Positions 1 to 7,914 of a stretch of DNA of 64,000 nucleotides are shown one piece after another (the stretch's first letter is position 1; each line of letters starts with the position of its first letter). Position numbers and translations under genes: made by a program. Source of the DNA: Priestia aryabhattai (lineage in GTDB: Bacteria; Bacillota; Bacilli; Bacillales; Bacillaceae_H); contig NZ_JAMBOQ010000003.1 in NCBI RefSeq assembly GCF_023715685.1, positions 558,001-622,000 on the forward strand, read 5' to 3'. The notes beneath the pieces are model-generated. The model made no database searches, was not told the DNA's origin, and saw nothing but the letters and a program-made list of their open reading frames with translations.

Positions 1-1
1 C

Positions 2-313
2 TTCCGTACAGGAATCGTGGGGCTTACCAAAACACTCGCTTCGGAATTGGCAGAGGACGGTATCTTAATTAACACGGTTGCACCAGGAAGAATTGCAACA
101 GACCGAGTGAAAGAACTAGATACGATTCGTGCTGAAAAATTGGGAGTAGGCGTTTCAGAAATTGAAGAAGAGATGAGAAATCAAATTCCCCTTAAGCGCT
201 ACGGTCAGCCTGAAGAGTTTGCCAAAGCCGTTGCTTTCTTTGTATCGGGAGCGAATTCATATATGACAGGCCAGTCATTTCTAATTGACGGAGGTATGGT
301 GAAATCCATTTAG
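2..313 (+). CDS. SDR-family oxidoreductase, 3' part only
   Basis: The gene begins upstream of the window and is readable from base 2. The visible ~103 residues are the C-terminal part of a classical short-chain dehydrogenase/reductase: a GIVGLTKTLASEL helix that normally follows the YxxxK catalytic motif (off the window), the NTVAPGRI loop after the active site, and the usual ending SYMTGQSFLIDGG. Members of this family are NAD(P)-dependent cytosolic oxidoreductases, many annotated as FabG-like 3-oxoacyl-ACP reductases; the substrate cannot be told from this fragment. The GTG at 17 is an internal valine, not a start. It converges on the nitroreductase gene across a shared terminator. Confidence 0.85.
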   Translation, partial: FRTGIVGLTKTLASELAEDGILINTVAPGRIATDRVKELDTIRAEKLGVGVSEIEEEMRNQIPLKRYGQPEEFAKAVAFFVSGANSYMTGQSFLIDGGMVKSI

Positions 314-321
314 TTACATAG

Positions 322-348
322 AAAAACCCTGCAGCTGCAGGGTTTTTT
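322..348. terminator. Bidirectional terminator, SDR gene / nitroreductase
   Basis: A 13+13 bp loop-free palindrome centred on CTGCAG/CTGCAG, with A-run and T-run on the two sides, lies between the two convergent stop codons. Confidence 0.85.
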
Positions 349-349
349 A

Positions 350-961
350 TTAAATCCAAGTTGTAACTTGGTCTAATGGTAAACGATCGCTAGCGTGTGC
401 TTCTTTAGCCGCTTTTCCAACCGAGATAAGCATAACTGGAATGTATCGATCCTCAATTTTAAATTCTTCTACAAATTTTTGTGCGTTAAATCCGCCCATT
501 GAACAAGTGTCTAACCCTTTCGCTTTTGCTGCAAGCATGAACGTCATGGATGCAAGAGAAGCATTAGTAAAAGCTGCATCGCGAGCAAAAGCACCGTTTT
601 TATAAGCGCCGTTAATTTGTCCTGACAAAATATTTTTTACATCTTCTGTCATATGACCGGATTCAACTAGTGGGTTGTACACGTCATCTACATTTTTATT
701 TGCTTCTAAATCACCTAAGATAGCTACTACAGCGCCTGCTTCTGTAATTTGTTTTTGGTTGTAAGCAATTGGAAGTAGACGTTCTTTAGCATCTTGGTCT
801 GTAATAACAACAAAATGCCAGTGCTGTAAGTTCCAAGCAGATGGTGACTTCACTGTTGCTTCTAAAAGTTCCGTTAATTCTTCTTTGCTTAATTTAGCTG
901 AAGAGTCATATTCACGAATCGATGTACGTTCATTTACCACATCAAAAAAATCTTTTGTCAT
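350..961 (-). CDS. NAD(P)H nitroreductase, YodC/YdgI type
   Basis: A 203-residue nitroreductase-family flavoprotein, close in length and sequence to B. subtilis YodC. The N-terminal RTSIREYD segment (FMN-phosphate contact in the family) is followed by SPSAWNLQHWHF and, near the C-terminus, DTCSMGGFN and VMLISVGKA, all typical of FMN-dependent NAD(P)H oxidoreductases. These cytosolic enzymes reduce nitro compounds or quinones; the physiological substrate is unknown. The ATG is preceded by GGAGG on the minus strand. It stands alone between the SDR 3' end and patA. Confidence 0.88.
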   Translation of the reverse strand: MTKDFFDVVNERTSIREYDSSAKLSKEELTELLEATVKSPSAWNLQHWHFVVITDQDAKERLLPIAYNQKQITEAGAVVAILGDLEANKNVDDVYNPLVESGHMTEDVKNILSGQINGAYKNGAFARDAAFTNASLASMTFMLAAKAKGLDTCSMGGFNAQKFVEEFKIEDRYIPVMLISVGKAAKEAHASDRLPLDQVTTWI

Positions 962-1113
962 AATAAAAACCTCCGTTAAAAGTATGTATTTCTTTAATCA
1001 ATCGATGCACATTTTATAATGATACACTACTGAAGTCAATTTATATGCTTTTAGTATACCCGCTCTTATGTGCTGTCACTCGCCAAAAAATGCATACACT
1101 TCTTACCATCGGT

Positions 1114-2277
1114 TTAACGTGATTCACGAGATGTAAGATAAGCTTCAATTCGATCACAGGCTTCACGCAGAGTTTTCATGGAATACGCATACGATAGGCG
1201 TACATATCCTTCACCGTGAGTAGAAAAGGCGCTGCCAGGTACTAGTGCAACACCCGCTTCTTTTACTAACTCCAGTGCAAAATCAAATGAATTGCTGTGG
1301 AAGTTCTGAATAGAAGGGAAGATATAAAAAGCACCAGTCGGCTTTTCCACATCAAATCCCATTTTTACTAGTCGATCATAAACATAATTCAGTCTTTGTT
1401 CGTATTCTTTTTTCATATCTACCGCATCGTTTTTGCCTGCTGTCAGTGCCTCAAGTGCAGCTGCTTGGGAGACAGAAGAAGCACAGCTCACGTTGTATTG
1501 ATGAACTTTTAAAATATGTTTGGCTAAATAAGAAGGAGCAAATAAAAGGCCGATTCGCCAGCCTGTCATAGAATGAGACTTTGATACTCCATTAATGACA
1601 ATCGTTTTGTCTCTCATAGATGCAATGGAGGCAATTGACTGATGCTTTTTATTAAAAACTAGCTCGCTGTATATTTCATCAGACAATACAAAAATATCTT
1701 TATCACTTAAAAGAGCAGCAATCTCTTCTAATTCTTGCTGAGATAACGTTACGCCTGTGGGATTAGACGGATAAGGTAAGATGACACATCTTGTTTTAGA
1801 CGTCAAATGTTGTTCGATTAAATCGGCTGTTAGTCGAAACCCTGTTTTTGTTGTATCAATATGTATAGGTTTAGCTCCATTTAACCGGATAAGCGGTTCA
1901 TATCCCGGATATACAGGTCCAGGTAAAATAACTTCGGAATCTTCTTCTAAAATGGTGCGAAGAGCAATATCAATTGCTTGACTAGCCCCGATGGTCACGA
2001 TAATTTCATCAGCTGGGTTATAGTGTAAGTCATATTTTTCTTTGACAAATTGAGCTGCTGCCTCGCGTAGTTCAATTGTTCCAGCATTGTGGGTATAAGA
2101 AGTTTGGTTATCATCAATTGCAGATTTTGCCGCTTCTTTTACATGTTGCGGTGTTAAGAAGTCAGGTTGTCCAATTGTGAGGGATAAAACATCTTGATAT
2201 TGTGAGACCATATTATAAAATGTACGTATTCCTGATAATTCAATTTCTTTGACACGTTTATTGATTAAGTGCTCCAT
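1114..2277 (-). CDS. patA: Aminotransferase A, probable N-acetyl-L,L-diaminopimelate aminotransferase
   Basis: A 387-residue class-I PLP aminotransferase. Visible landmarks are GQPDFLTP near the N-terminus, the NPTG motif (YPSNPTGVTL), SDEIYSEL with the PLP-contacting Asp/Tyr, and the Schiff-base lysine segment SKSHSMTGWRIG. The position next to cheV and ykyB matches B. subtilis patA. PatA is proposed to supply the aminotransferase step of the acetylated diaminopimelate branch, between DapH and DapL, both of which lie in this window at 17-19 kb. It appears monocistronic, and the IDEAL-domain gene downstream on the same strand has its own ribosome-binding site. Confidence 0.9.
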   Translation of the reverse strand: MEHLINKRVKEIELSGIRTFYNMVSQYQDVLSLTIGQPDFLTPQHVKEAAKSAIDDNQTSYTHNAGTIELREAAAQFVKEKYDLHYNPADEIIVTIGASQAIDIALRTILEEDSEVILPGPVYPGYEPLIRLNGAKPIHIDTTKTGFRLTADLIEQHLTSKTRCVILPYPSNPTGVTLSQQELEEIAALLSDKDIFVLSDEIYSELVFNKKHQSIASIASMRDKTIVINGVSKSHSMTGWRIGLLFAPSYLAKHILKVHQYNVSCASSVSQAAALEALTAGKNDAVDMKKEYEQRLNYVYDRLVKMGFDVEKPTGAFYIFPSIQNFHSNSFDFALELVKEAGVALVPGSAFSTHGEGYVRLSYAYSMKTLREACDRIEAYLTSRESR

Positions 2278-2333
2278 GGTTTCAAATCCTTCCGCGTATT
2301 TTCAACTCATTTTATCACAATGAAAATAGGTAA

Positions 2334-2370
2334 AAAACCACTATTTGCTTATTTTGCAAATAGTGGTTTT
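2334..2370. terminator. Terminator downstream of patA region, upstream side of the IDEAL gene
   Basis: A perfect 15 bp stem (2334-2348 / 2356-2370) with a 7-base loop. An A-run on its left side becomes a U-run in minus-strand transcripts, so it most likely ends the IDEAL-gene transcript. Confidence 0.7.
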
Positions 2371-2373
2371 AAG

Positions 2374-2595
2374 TTAGGTGTTATATATCTTATTATAAGC
2401 AGTTGTTAGTTCATAAAATTGTTCTTCGTCTCTGTTATCTAATGCATCGTCAATAAGAGATTTCAAATACTGTTTATTAAAGTTTGTACTCATAGTCGTT
2501 AAAATACGATTAGCTTCTTTCGCATAATAGTGTTGGTAAGGTGTGTACTGAGATGAGTGAGGATAGTGATTCATATTTTTTCGATAAGAACTCAT
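2374..2595 (-). CDS. Small IDEAL-domain protein
   Basis: A 73-residue protein. The N-terminal half is rich in Tyr, His, Ser and Asn and looks disordered; the C-terminal half (about residues 45-70) reads LKSLIDDALDNRDEEQFYEL, which fits the IDEAL domain, a short helical segment found in several Bacillus proteins of unclear function such as YpiB. The minus-strand start is preceded by AAGGAGGTTTATGTT, a strong ribosome-binding site. No catalytic residues or membrane segment are visible. The domain call is by pattern recognition. Confidence 0.7.
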   Translation of the reverse strand: MSSYRKNMNHYPHSSQYTPYQHYYAKEANRILTTMSTNFNKQYLKSLIDDALDNRDEEQFYELTTAYNKIYNT

Positions 2596-2779
2596 AACAT
2601 AAACCTCCTTTTTTAAAATAAAACGCAGCTTCTATTACTTGAAATGTACCCTTTCTATATAGTTGTTAACCCTGTTTTTAGTTGCGAATGTGCTGAGGTA
2701 TATGTTAGAAAATAAAACGTAAATTCAGAGGTCCCTCGCTTCACGTTCGATTCTAGGTTTAAAGAAATAAGTGCATAAA

Positions 2780-2805
2780 AAGACCTGCATATATATGCAG
2801 GTCTT
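2780..2805. terminator. Terminator of the 64-residue protein gene
   Basis: A 13+13 bp perfect palindrome just past the stop of the minus-strand gene at 2811, followed on that strand by a T-run. Confidence 0.75.
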
Positions 2806-2810
2806 GTATA

Positions 2811-3005
2811 TTAGTCAGTGTGTATTTGGCCTTCACGCCAATAAACGGGGGAAACGTAGCCAAAATCAACTTCATGATCGTCCAATGTTACAACGCAGTG
2901 ATCAGAGCCTTCTTGTTCTTTAATATCTTGATACACAGCTTCTTCTACGTTTTCAATAATGGTCATTTCATTATCGTCATTAAAAAGAATGACGGAGCCT
3001 TTCAT
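2811..3005 (-). CDS. Hypothetical small acidic protein
   Basis: A 64-residue, acidic, soluble protein that I do not recognise. It has an alternating strand pattern (GSVILFND, CVVTLDDHEVDFGYVSP) suggesting a small beta-rich fold, with no cysteines beyond one and no membrane segment. A GAAGGTG ribosome-binding site precedes the ATG, and a good terminator follows the stop, so it is probably a real single-gene unit. The opposite-strand reading frame over the same bases has no such signals. Confidence 0.6.
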   Translation of the reverse strand: MKGSVILFNDDNEMTIIENVEEAVYQDIKEQEGSDHCVVTLDDHEVDFGYVSPVYWREGQIHTD

Positions 3006-3118
3006 ATTACGAACACCTTCTTTTAAGATTATTCATTCACTTTGTGTAGTATAAACCGTTTTAGCTGTAGAGTCCACAGCTATCTTCGATTTCTTGTTAA
3101 AAATTTGTGAACAGGCTT

Positions 3119-3718
3119 TTAGGAATGAATAAGAAACCCTCTAAATAGAAGAGTAACTGACTTTTCTATCCTTTCTTGAAGGGCAATAGAGTCGGGTTGG
3201 TTGGTACACCAGTAGAGAAGCGTGCCAAAAAAATTAAGTATAGCAATAGAAGCCATTTCTTCAGCAGGGATATCGCCTATAAGTTCACCTCGGTCTTGTC
3301 CTGTTTGAAAAACTTTTGTAAAATGAGCACGCATTTTTTCAATTTGAAGAATTTCAGATTGTTGAAAGGAACTGTTGGTAATAGCGATATGAAACCAAGA
3401 GCGGATTAGGTGAGGGTTAGCTTCTTCGTTTGATTGTGCTAGTAATAAAAACAGTTGTTTAACAATGGCAGCAGTCGATTCTTCTGTTTGAAGGAGCTGT
3501 TCTAATTTATAGGAGATACGGTTTGTAAAATTAATTCCAAGGTAGTGAAGAACTTCTTCTTTTGTTTTGAAGTAATTAAAAAATGTTCCTTTTGCTACAC
3601 CCGCTTCATGCGTAATTTGAGACACAGTCGTTTTTTGATATCCCTGCTGTTGGAATAAAGAGATAGCTGCGTTTTGGATGCGTTTTTTTGTTTCTTCTTT
3701 TTGTAATCCTCTGTTCAT
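3119..3718 (-). CDS. TetR/AcrR-family transcriptional regulator
   Basis: A 199-residue regulator. The N-terminal ~55 residues carry the TetR helix-turn-helix with the signature TTVSQITHEAGVAKGTFFNYF. The C-terminal ligand-binding and dimerisation region is helical and not diagnostic. Family members are usually dimeric repressors controlling a neighbouring efflux or metabolic gene; here both neighbours (a small hypothetical protein and cheV) are not obvious targets, so the regulon is unknown. Transcription is away from cheV across a ~300-base divergent region. Confidence 0.88.
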   Translation of the reverse strand: MNRGLQKEETKKRIQNAAISLFQQQGYQKTTVSQITHEAGVAKGTFFNYFKTKEEVLHYLGINFTNRISYKLEQLLQTEESTAAIVKQLFLLLAQSNEEANPHLIRSWFHIAITNSSFQQSEILQIEKMRAHFTKVFQTGQDRGELIGDIPAEEMASIAILNFFGTLLYWCTNQPDSIALQERIEKSVTLLFRGFLIHS

Positions 3719-3934
3719 AAATTACACCTCATTTGGATAGGAGTAGTCGTTTGAATCAAGTTAATAAGCTAGTATAGAGAAGTAAAATAGAGCAATTAAA
3801 AAACTGAGCAGAGGATGAGACGAAAGGGATCGAAGCTCATGTTTTTATATAGTATATAATATTCTGTTAATTCATAAAACAATATTTTGTGTATATGTTT
3901 TAGCGCAAAAGATAACAAAATAAGCAAATTTTTC

Positions 3935-3964
3935 TTTACGGATATAAGAGACGGTCACTATAAT
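3935..3964 (+). promoter_or_regulatory. Possible cheV promoter
   Basis: TTTACG and TATAAT are separated by 18 bases, about 50 bases before the cheV start, a plausible vegetative promoter. The overlapping ACGGATAT also resembles the sigma-D -10 (GCCGATAT, 6 of 8), so the sigma factor is uncertain. The rest of 3719-4014 shows nothing else that I can name. Confidence 0.35.
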
Positions 3965-4014
3965 AGGAAATATGGACTATTAGATAAGTCGGCGAGATGA
4001 AAGGAGTAAGTGAT

Positions 4015-4920
4015 ATGAATCAAGATAAAGGAATATTGTTAGAAAGTGGTACAAATGAACTGGAAATTGTCGAATTTGAGATAGGAAATGTTTTGTTTGG
4101 CATCAATGTAGTAAAGGTTAGAGAGATTATTAATCCAGTATCTATTACACCCGTTCCAAATGCGCATTCTTACATAGAAGGTATTATAGAGCTAAGAGGG
4201 GAAGTTCTGCCTGTTGTTGATATAGCAAAAGCGTTAAAAATGGAACCTTCAAATACACCAGAAAAAGATAAGTTAATTGTTACAGAGTTCAATCAGCAAA
4301 AAATTGTCTTTCATACTCATGCAGTGACACAAATTCACCGTATTTCTTGGAAAGAAATTGAGAAGCCTTCAGATTTGTATCAAGGTTTGGAAACGCAAAT
4401 TACTGGAGTGGTGAAATTAAACGGCCAAATGATTCTGCTGTTAGACTTTGAAAAGTTGATTTCTGACGTGAACCCTGATGCGGGTATTAATCAGTCGAAA
4501 ATAAAAAAGATAGGGACTAGGGAACGATCTAATAAAAAGATTGTCGTGGCTGAAGATTCGCCGCTGCTGCGCCGAATGATTGAAGATACCCTTGCACAAG
4601 CCGGTTATGAGAACACGGAATTTTTTGAGAACGGTGAGGAAGCATGGAACTATCTAAGCTCGGTGATCGATGAAGGAGTGGAAATCAGTGGTCAAGTCCA
4701 GCTGCTTATTACAGATATAGAAATGCCGCAAATGGATGGACATCATTTAACTAAAAAAGTGAAAGAAAATCCTCAGCTTTCTATACTTCCAGTCATTATT
4801 TTCTCTTCTCTTATCACAGAAGATTTACGTCACAAGGGAAAGATGGTAGGAGCGGAAGGACAAGTAAGTAAACCGGAAATCGGAGAGCTTGTTGAGTTGA
4901 TTGATCTCTATATTTTGTAG
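4015..4920 (+). CDS. cheV: Chemotaxis coupling protein CheV (CheW + receiver)
   Basis: A 301-residue cytosolic chemotaxis adaptor. Residues ~10-150 form a CheW-like domain that couples receptors to the CheA kinase; residues ~175-300 form a response-regulator receiver domain with the acidic pocket in VVAEDSPLL, the phospho-acceptor Asp in LLITDIEMPQMDG, and a Ser-Lys pair near the end. In B. subtilis CheV acts with CheW and its phosphorylation supports adaptation. I chose ATG 4015 because AAGGAG at 4001-4006 is correctly spaced for it; the in-frame ATG at 3997 lies inside or before that site. It is monocistronic with a terminator directly after the stop. Confidence 0.93.
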   Translation: MNQDKGILLESGTNELEIVEFEIGNVLFGINVVKVREIINPVSITPVPNAHSYIEGIIELRGEVLPVVDIAKALKMEPSNTPEKDKLIVTEFNQQKIVFHTHAVTQIHRISWKEIEKPSDLYQGLETQITGVVKLNGQMILLLDFEKLISDVNPDAGINQSKIKKIGTRERSNKKIVVAEDSPLLRRMIEDTLAQAGYENTEFFENGEEAWNYLSSVIDEGVEISGQVQLLITDIEMPQMDGHHLTKKVKENPQLSILPVIIFSSLITEDLRHKGKMVGAEGQVSKPEIGELVELIDLYIL

Positions 4921-4926
4921 GATGAC

Positions 4927-4971
4927 AAAAAAGTGCCTGAAAGCAGATTGCTCCACTTCAGGCACTTTTTT
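4927..4971. terminator. Bidirectional terminator, cheV / ykyB
   Basis: A perfect 15 bp stem (4927-4941 / 4957-4971) with flanking A- and T-runs between convergent cheV and ykyB; it reaches the ykyB stop codon. Confidence 0.85.
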
Positions 4972-5438
4972 TAAAAATAACTTTTACCCAGCGGTTTAAA
5001 CACAGGTGCTTGCCGTTTTCTTGGAGTCGAAACAGGGCTTTTTGCCGGCTGTACGAGATGACCCGTATATTTAGATAATAAGCGCTTCGCATAAGATAAT
5101 GACATAGTCGTTTTGGGATTTCGATACTGATGGTTTAAATGGCCGAGGTGTGATAACTCTTTGAAGTCTTCTTTCTTTGGAGGCATATGGAAAAAGTAGT
5201 CTCCAACTGATACAAGTACATCTGATTTTTGTTGACTTTTACCAGGATTTGGCGAAAAGTGAAGTCCTTCTTTTTTTGCTTTTCCTTCTAAAATTAGTTG
5301 ATCTAATGCAATTTTCTTTAACATGTATAACTGCTTAGGATCAGGAGCAGCTTTTGCGTGACGATTTACAGTGAAAATAGCTTGTGCAATCTCAGATACA
5401 GACGGGGTCAAAGAGCCTTGTCCATTTGCTTGAGACAT
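4971..5438 (-). CDS. ykyB: YkyB family protein of unknown function
   Basis: A 155-residue basic protein matching B. subtilis YkyB in length, sequence and position beside cheV. The sequence starts with a Ser/Gly-rich stretch, then a helical region (SEIAQAIFTVNRHAKAAPDP), a strand-like VLVSVGDYFFHMPP, and a basic Pro/Lys-rich tail. No enzyme motif or membrane segment is visible, and no function is established to my knowledge. It is followed on the opposite strand by cheV through a shared terminator. Confidence 0.85.
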   Translation of the reverse strand: MSQANGQGSLTPSVSEIAQAIFTVNRHAKAAPDPKQLYMLKKIALDQLILEGKAKKEGLHFSPNPGKSQQKSDVLVSVGDYFFHMPPKKEDFKELSHLGHLNHQYRNPKTTMSLSYAKRLLSKYTGHLVQPAKSPVSTPRKRQAPVFKPLGKSYF

Positions 5439-5692
5439 ACGTTCACTCCCTTTCTATCATATCAGCTGTTCAACCTATAAGGTGAAAGCTGATACGTTCA
5501 TTATAGCGTGTCTTGTCCCATTTGAAAATAATTACACGAAGAAGTATTTTGGTAATTAATGAAATTTCTTATGTATAGGGTTTGTTTTGTTGCGTTTCCT
5601 TATACAAGTAAAGTGGAACAGCACGTCATACTTTCTAGTTAAAAGAAATGCTGCTCGCACAGTTAAACAATCATTGATTAGTAAAGCACTAA

Positions 5693-6205
5693 CTATTGAG
5701 CCATTCGTCGAGAAGGTCGAATATAAACACCAGTACCATTTGGCACAATTTGAGCTAGCTCATTTACTTGAGCATTATACATGCGAATGCATCCTTTGGA
5801 TACGGCTTTTCCAATAGAACTTGGCTCATTTGTTCCGTGAATGCCATATGACTTTTTAGACAAGCTGAGCCACATTGTGCCAAAAGGCCCCCCAGGGTTT
5901 GGCTCCCGGTTAACGATAACAAAGTCTCCAGTAGGGGTTGCGCTCAGCATTTTTCCTGCTGCAATGGGATAGACTTTTTGTATGATATTATTTTTTCTTA
6001 ATTCAAGCTGTTTTTCAGCAATGAACACGTGGATCGTGTAAGGAATGAGCTCTTTATCGGGGAGGTTTGGAATGACGATTACTTGCCCAGGCGTCAGCGT
6101 ACTATGGCTTATAAAAGGGTTAGCCATCCAAAGGTCTTCAACCGGAATCCGGTAGTCACCTGAAACGCTTTGCCAGGTTTCACCGCGCTTTACTACATAT
6201 CTCAT
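5693..6205 (-). CDS. ykuD: L,D-transpeptidase YkuD with LysM domain
   Basis: A 170-residue cell-wall enzyme. Residues 1-47 are one LysM module ([12 protein letters not shown] ... [11 protein letters not shown]) that binds peptidoglycan; the rest is a YkuD catalytic domain with the active-site signature HGTN (His123) and SKGCIRMY (catalytic Cys139). It forms 3-3 peptide cross-links and in B. subtilis is linked to the sporulating cell or spore wall. There is no signal peptide, as in the B. subtilis protein. The ATG has a GGAGCGAAGTTA ribosome-binding region. In B. subtilis ykuE follows; here ppx and ppk intervene on the other strand. Confidence 0.93.
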   Translation of the reverse strand: MRYVVKRGETWQSVSGDYRIPVEDLWMANPFISHSTLTPGQVIVIPNLPDKELIPYTIHVFIAEKQLELRKNNIIQKVYPIAAGKMLSATPTGDFVIVNREPNPGGPFGTMWLSLSKKSYGIHGTNEPSSIGKAVSKGCIRMYNAQVNELAQIVPNGTGVYIRPSRRMAQ

Positions 6206-6314
6206 TAACTTCGCTCCTTTGATATATGACTATGTTGTAACAGTATACGATTGAAAAAAGTAAAAGTGACTTTTGTGAGCATAAAGTTATTTTGAAAAAG
6301 GTGTTGAAATTACA

Positions 6315-7841
6315 TTGACTTATAAGCATGGACTGATTGATATAGGTTCAAATACGATACGCCTTGTTATTTATGAATACAAAAAAGGCAGAGGGTTTAA
6401 GCAAATTGAAAACGTGAAAGTAGCTGCACGGCTTCGGAATTATTTAAGTAAAGAAGGAGTGTTAACAGCTAAAGGAATATATACCTTGCTTGATACGCTT
6501 AAAACGTTTGGAGTTATTACAAAGCATCATCAGCTGCCGCACGTTACCTGTGTGGCCACAGCCACCATTCGTCAAGCGACTAATGCAAAAGAAGTTCTAG
6601 CGTTTGTAAAAAAAGAAACGGGCTTTTCTATTCAACTATTGTCTGAGTATGAAGAAGCGTATTACGGCTTTGTTGCAGTTATTCATTCCACTTCGATCGA
6701 AGAAGCCATTACAATTGACATTGGTGGAGGAAGTACGGAAGTTACGTATTTTCGCAATCGTGAGTTAGTGCAGTACCACAGCTTTCCATTCGGTGCCTTG
6801 TCTCTACGTCTGCAGTTCGTCAAAGGTAATATCCCCACTGCAGAAGAAAAAGTGAAAATCCGCGATTTCGTGATCCGGCATTTCCATACTGTCCCGTGGC
6901 TTTTAAATCGCCAAGTTCCGATTGTAGCAATTGGAGGAAGTGCAAGAAATATGGTGCAATTGCATCAAGGTTTTATCCATTACCCTCTCGCCGGGCTGCA
7001 TCAATATGAAATGAAGTTAGCTGATATATTGCATGTGAAATCTGCTATAGGCTCATTGTCTTATCACAATCTTCAAAAGCTAGACCGCTTGTCAAAAGAT
7101 CGTGCGGATACAATTTTGCCAGCGATTGAAGTATTTCAATCGTTATATGAAACAGTGAACGCAACTCGTTTCATCTTAAGCCGCAAAGGCTTGAGAGAAG
7201 GGGTGTTATTTAAGGAAGCATCTGATGCTAATATCCAGCCAACGTACCCCGATGTCATACAGCAAAGTTTTCAAGAGATAATGGAAGAGTTTGAAGTAAG
7301 TAAAGCTTACGTCAAACAGCTTACGCGCACAGCTATTATAATCTTTCAGCATCTTGGAGAGCAGGGACCGGTTGATTTAAAAGAGGATGACTTAGCGCTT
7401 CTTATAAGAGCTGCGCAAGTATATTATATAGGAGAGTATATTGATGCAGAATCAAGCAGCCAGCATACGTTTTATGTGCTTGCTAATCGCACAATAGATG
7501 GAATTTCACATAGAGAACGTTTAAAGCTGGCACTTGTTTCTTCATATAAAGGGAAGTCTTCTTTTAGGCAATATGTTGCTCCTTTTAAAAAGTGGTTAAC
7601 AAAAGAAGAACAAAAAAAAGTCCAGCTGCTCGGTGCGGTTTTAAAAATAGCTACCGGCTTACATGCAACAAAGCGAAATGTTGTTCAACATATTGATATG
7701 AAAAGCGATGAAGACACGGTTACGATTAAACTATTATGTACAAAAAACTTTCGTCCTGAACAATATCAGGCTGAAAAACAGAAAAAGCATCTAGAAAAAG
7801 TAGTGAAAAAAAATATTGTTCTTGAATTTACTAAGCTTTAG
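6315..7841 (+). CDS. ppx: Exopolyphosphatase, Ppx/GppA family
   Basis: A 508-residue cytosolic phosphatase. Two nucleotide-binding signatures of the ASKHA fold are clear: DIGSNTIRLVIYE at the N-terminus and TIDIGGGSTEVTYF near residue 140. The C-terminal ~200 residues look like the HD-like helical domain seen in long Ppx proteins. It releases orthophosphate from inorganic polyphosphate or hydrolyses pppGpp. The start is TTG 6315 with an upstream AAAGGTG. It is 73 bases ahead of ppk on the same strand, so both the polyphosphate-making and polyphosphate-degrading enzymes are likely co-expressed. The pair is absent at this point of the B. subtilis order as I recall it. Confidence 0.9.
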   Translation: MTYKHGLIDIGSNTIRLVIYEYKKGRGFKQIENVKVAARLRNYLSKEGVLTAKGIYTLLDTLKTFGVITKHHQLPHVTCVATATIRQATNAKEVLAFVKKETGFSIQLLSEYEEAYYGFVAVIHSTSIEEAITIDIGGGSTEVTYFRNRELVQYHSFPFGALSLRLQFVKGNIPTAEEKVKIRDFVIRHFHTVPWLLNRQVPIVAIGGSARNMVQLHQGFIHYPLAGLHQYEMKLADILHVKSAIGSLSYHNLQKLDRLSKDRADTILPAIEVFQSLYETVNATRFILSRKGLREGVLFKEASDANIQPTYPDVIQQSFQEIMEEFEVSKAYVKQLTRTAIIIFQHLGEQGPVDLKEDDLALLIRAAQVYYIGEYIDAESSSQHTFYVLANRTIDGISHRERLKLALVSSYKGKSSFRQYVAPFKKWLTKEEQKKVQLLGAVLKIATGLHATKRNVVQHIDMKSDEDTVTIKLLCTKNFRPEQYQAEKQKKHLEKVVKKNIVLEFTKL

Positions 7842-7914
7842 AATAACGCTGGATCGGTTAGAATATTCAGTATAGCTAACTAGATTAAATCCATTATCCC
7901 GGAAGGTGAGGCTA

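Noticed and set aside
2725..2765. A TTCGATTC-containing stretch that looks like a tRNA T-arm
   Set aside because: No acceptor stem, anticodon arm or CCA end can be built around it.
5587..5817. 76-codon plus-strand frame overlapping ykuD
   Set aside because: Antisense to the catalytic region of a clear ykuD gene; no initiation signal.
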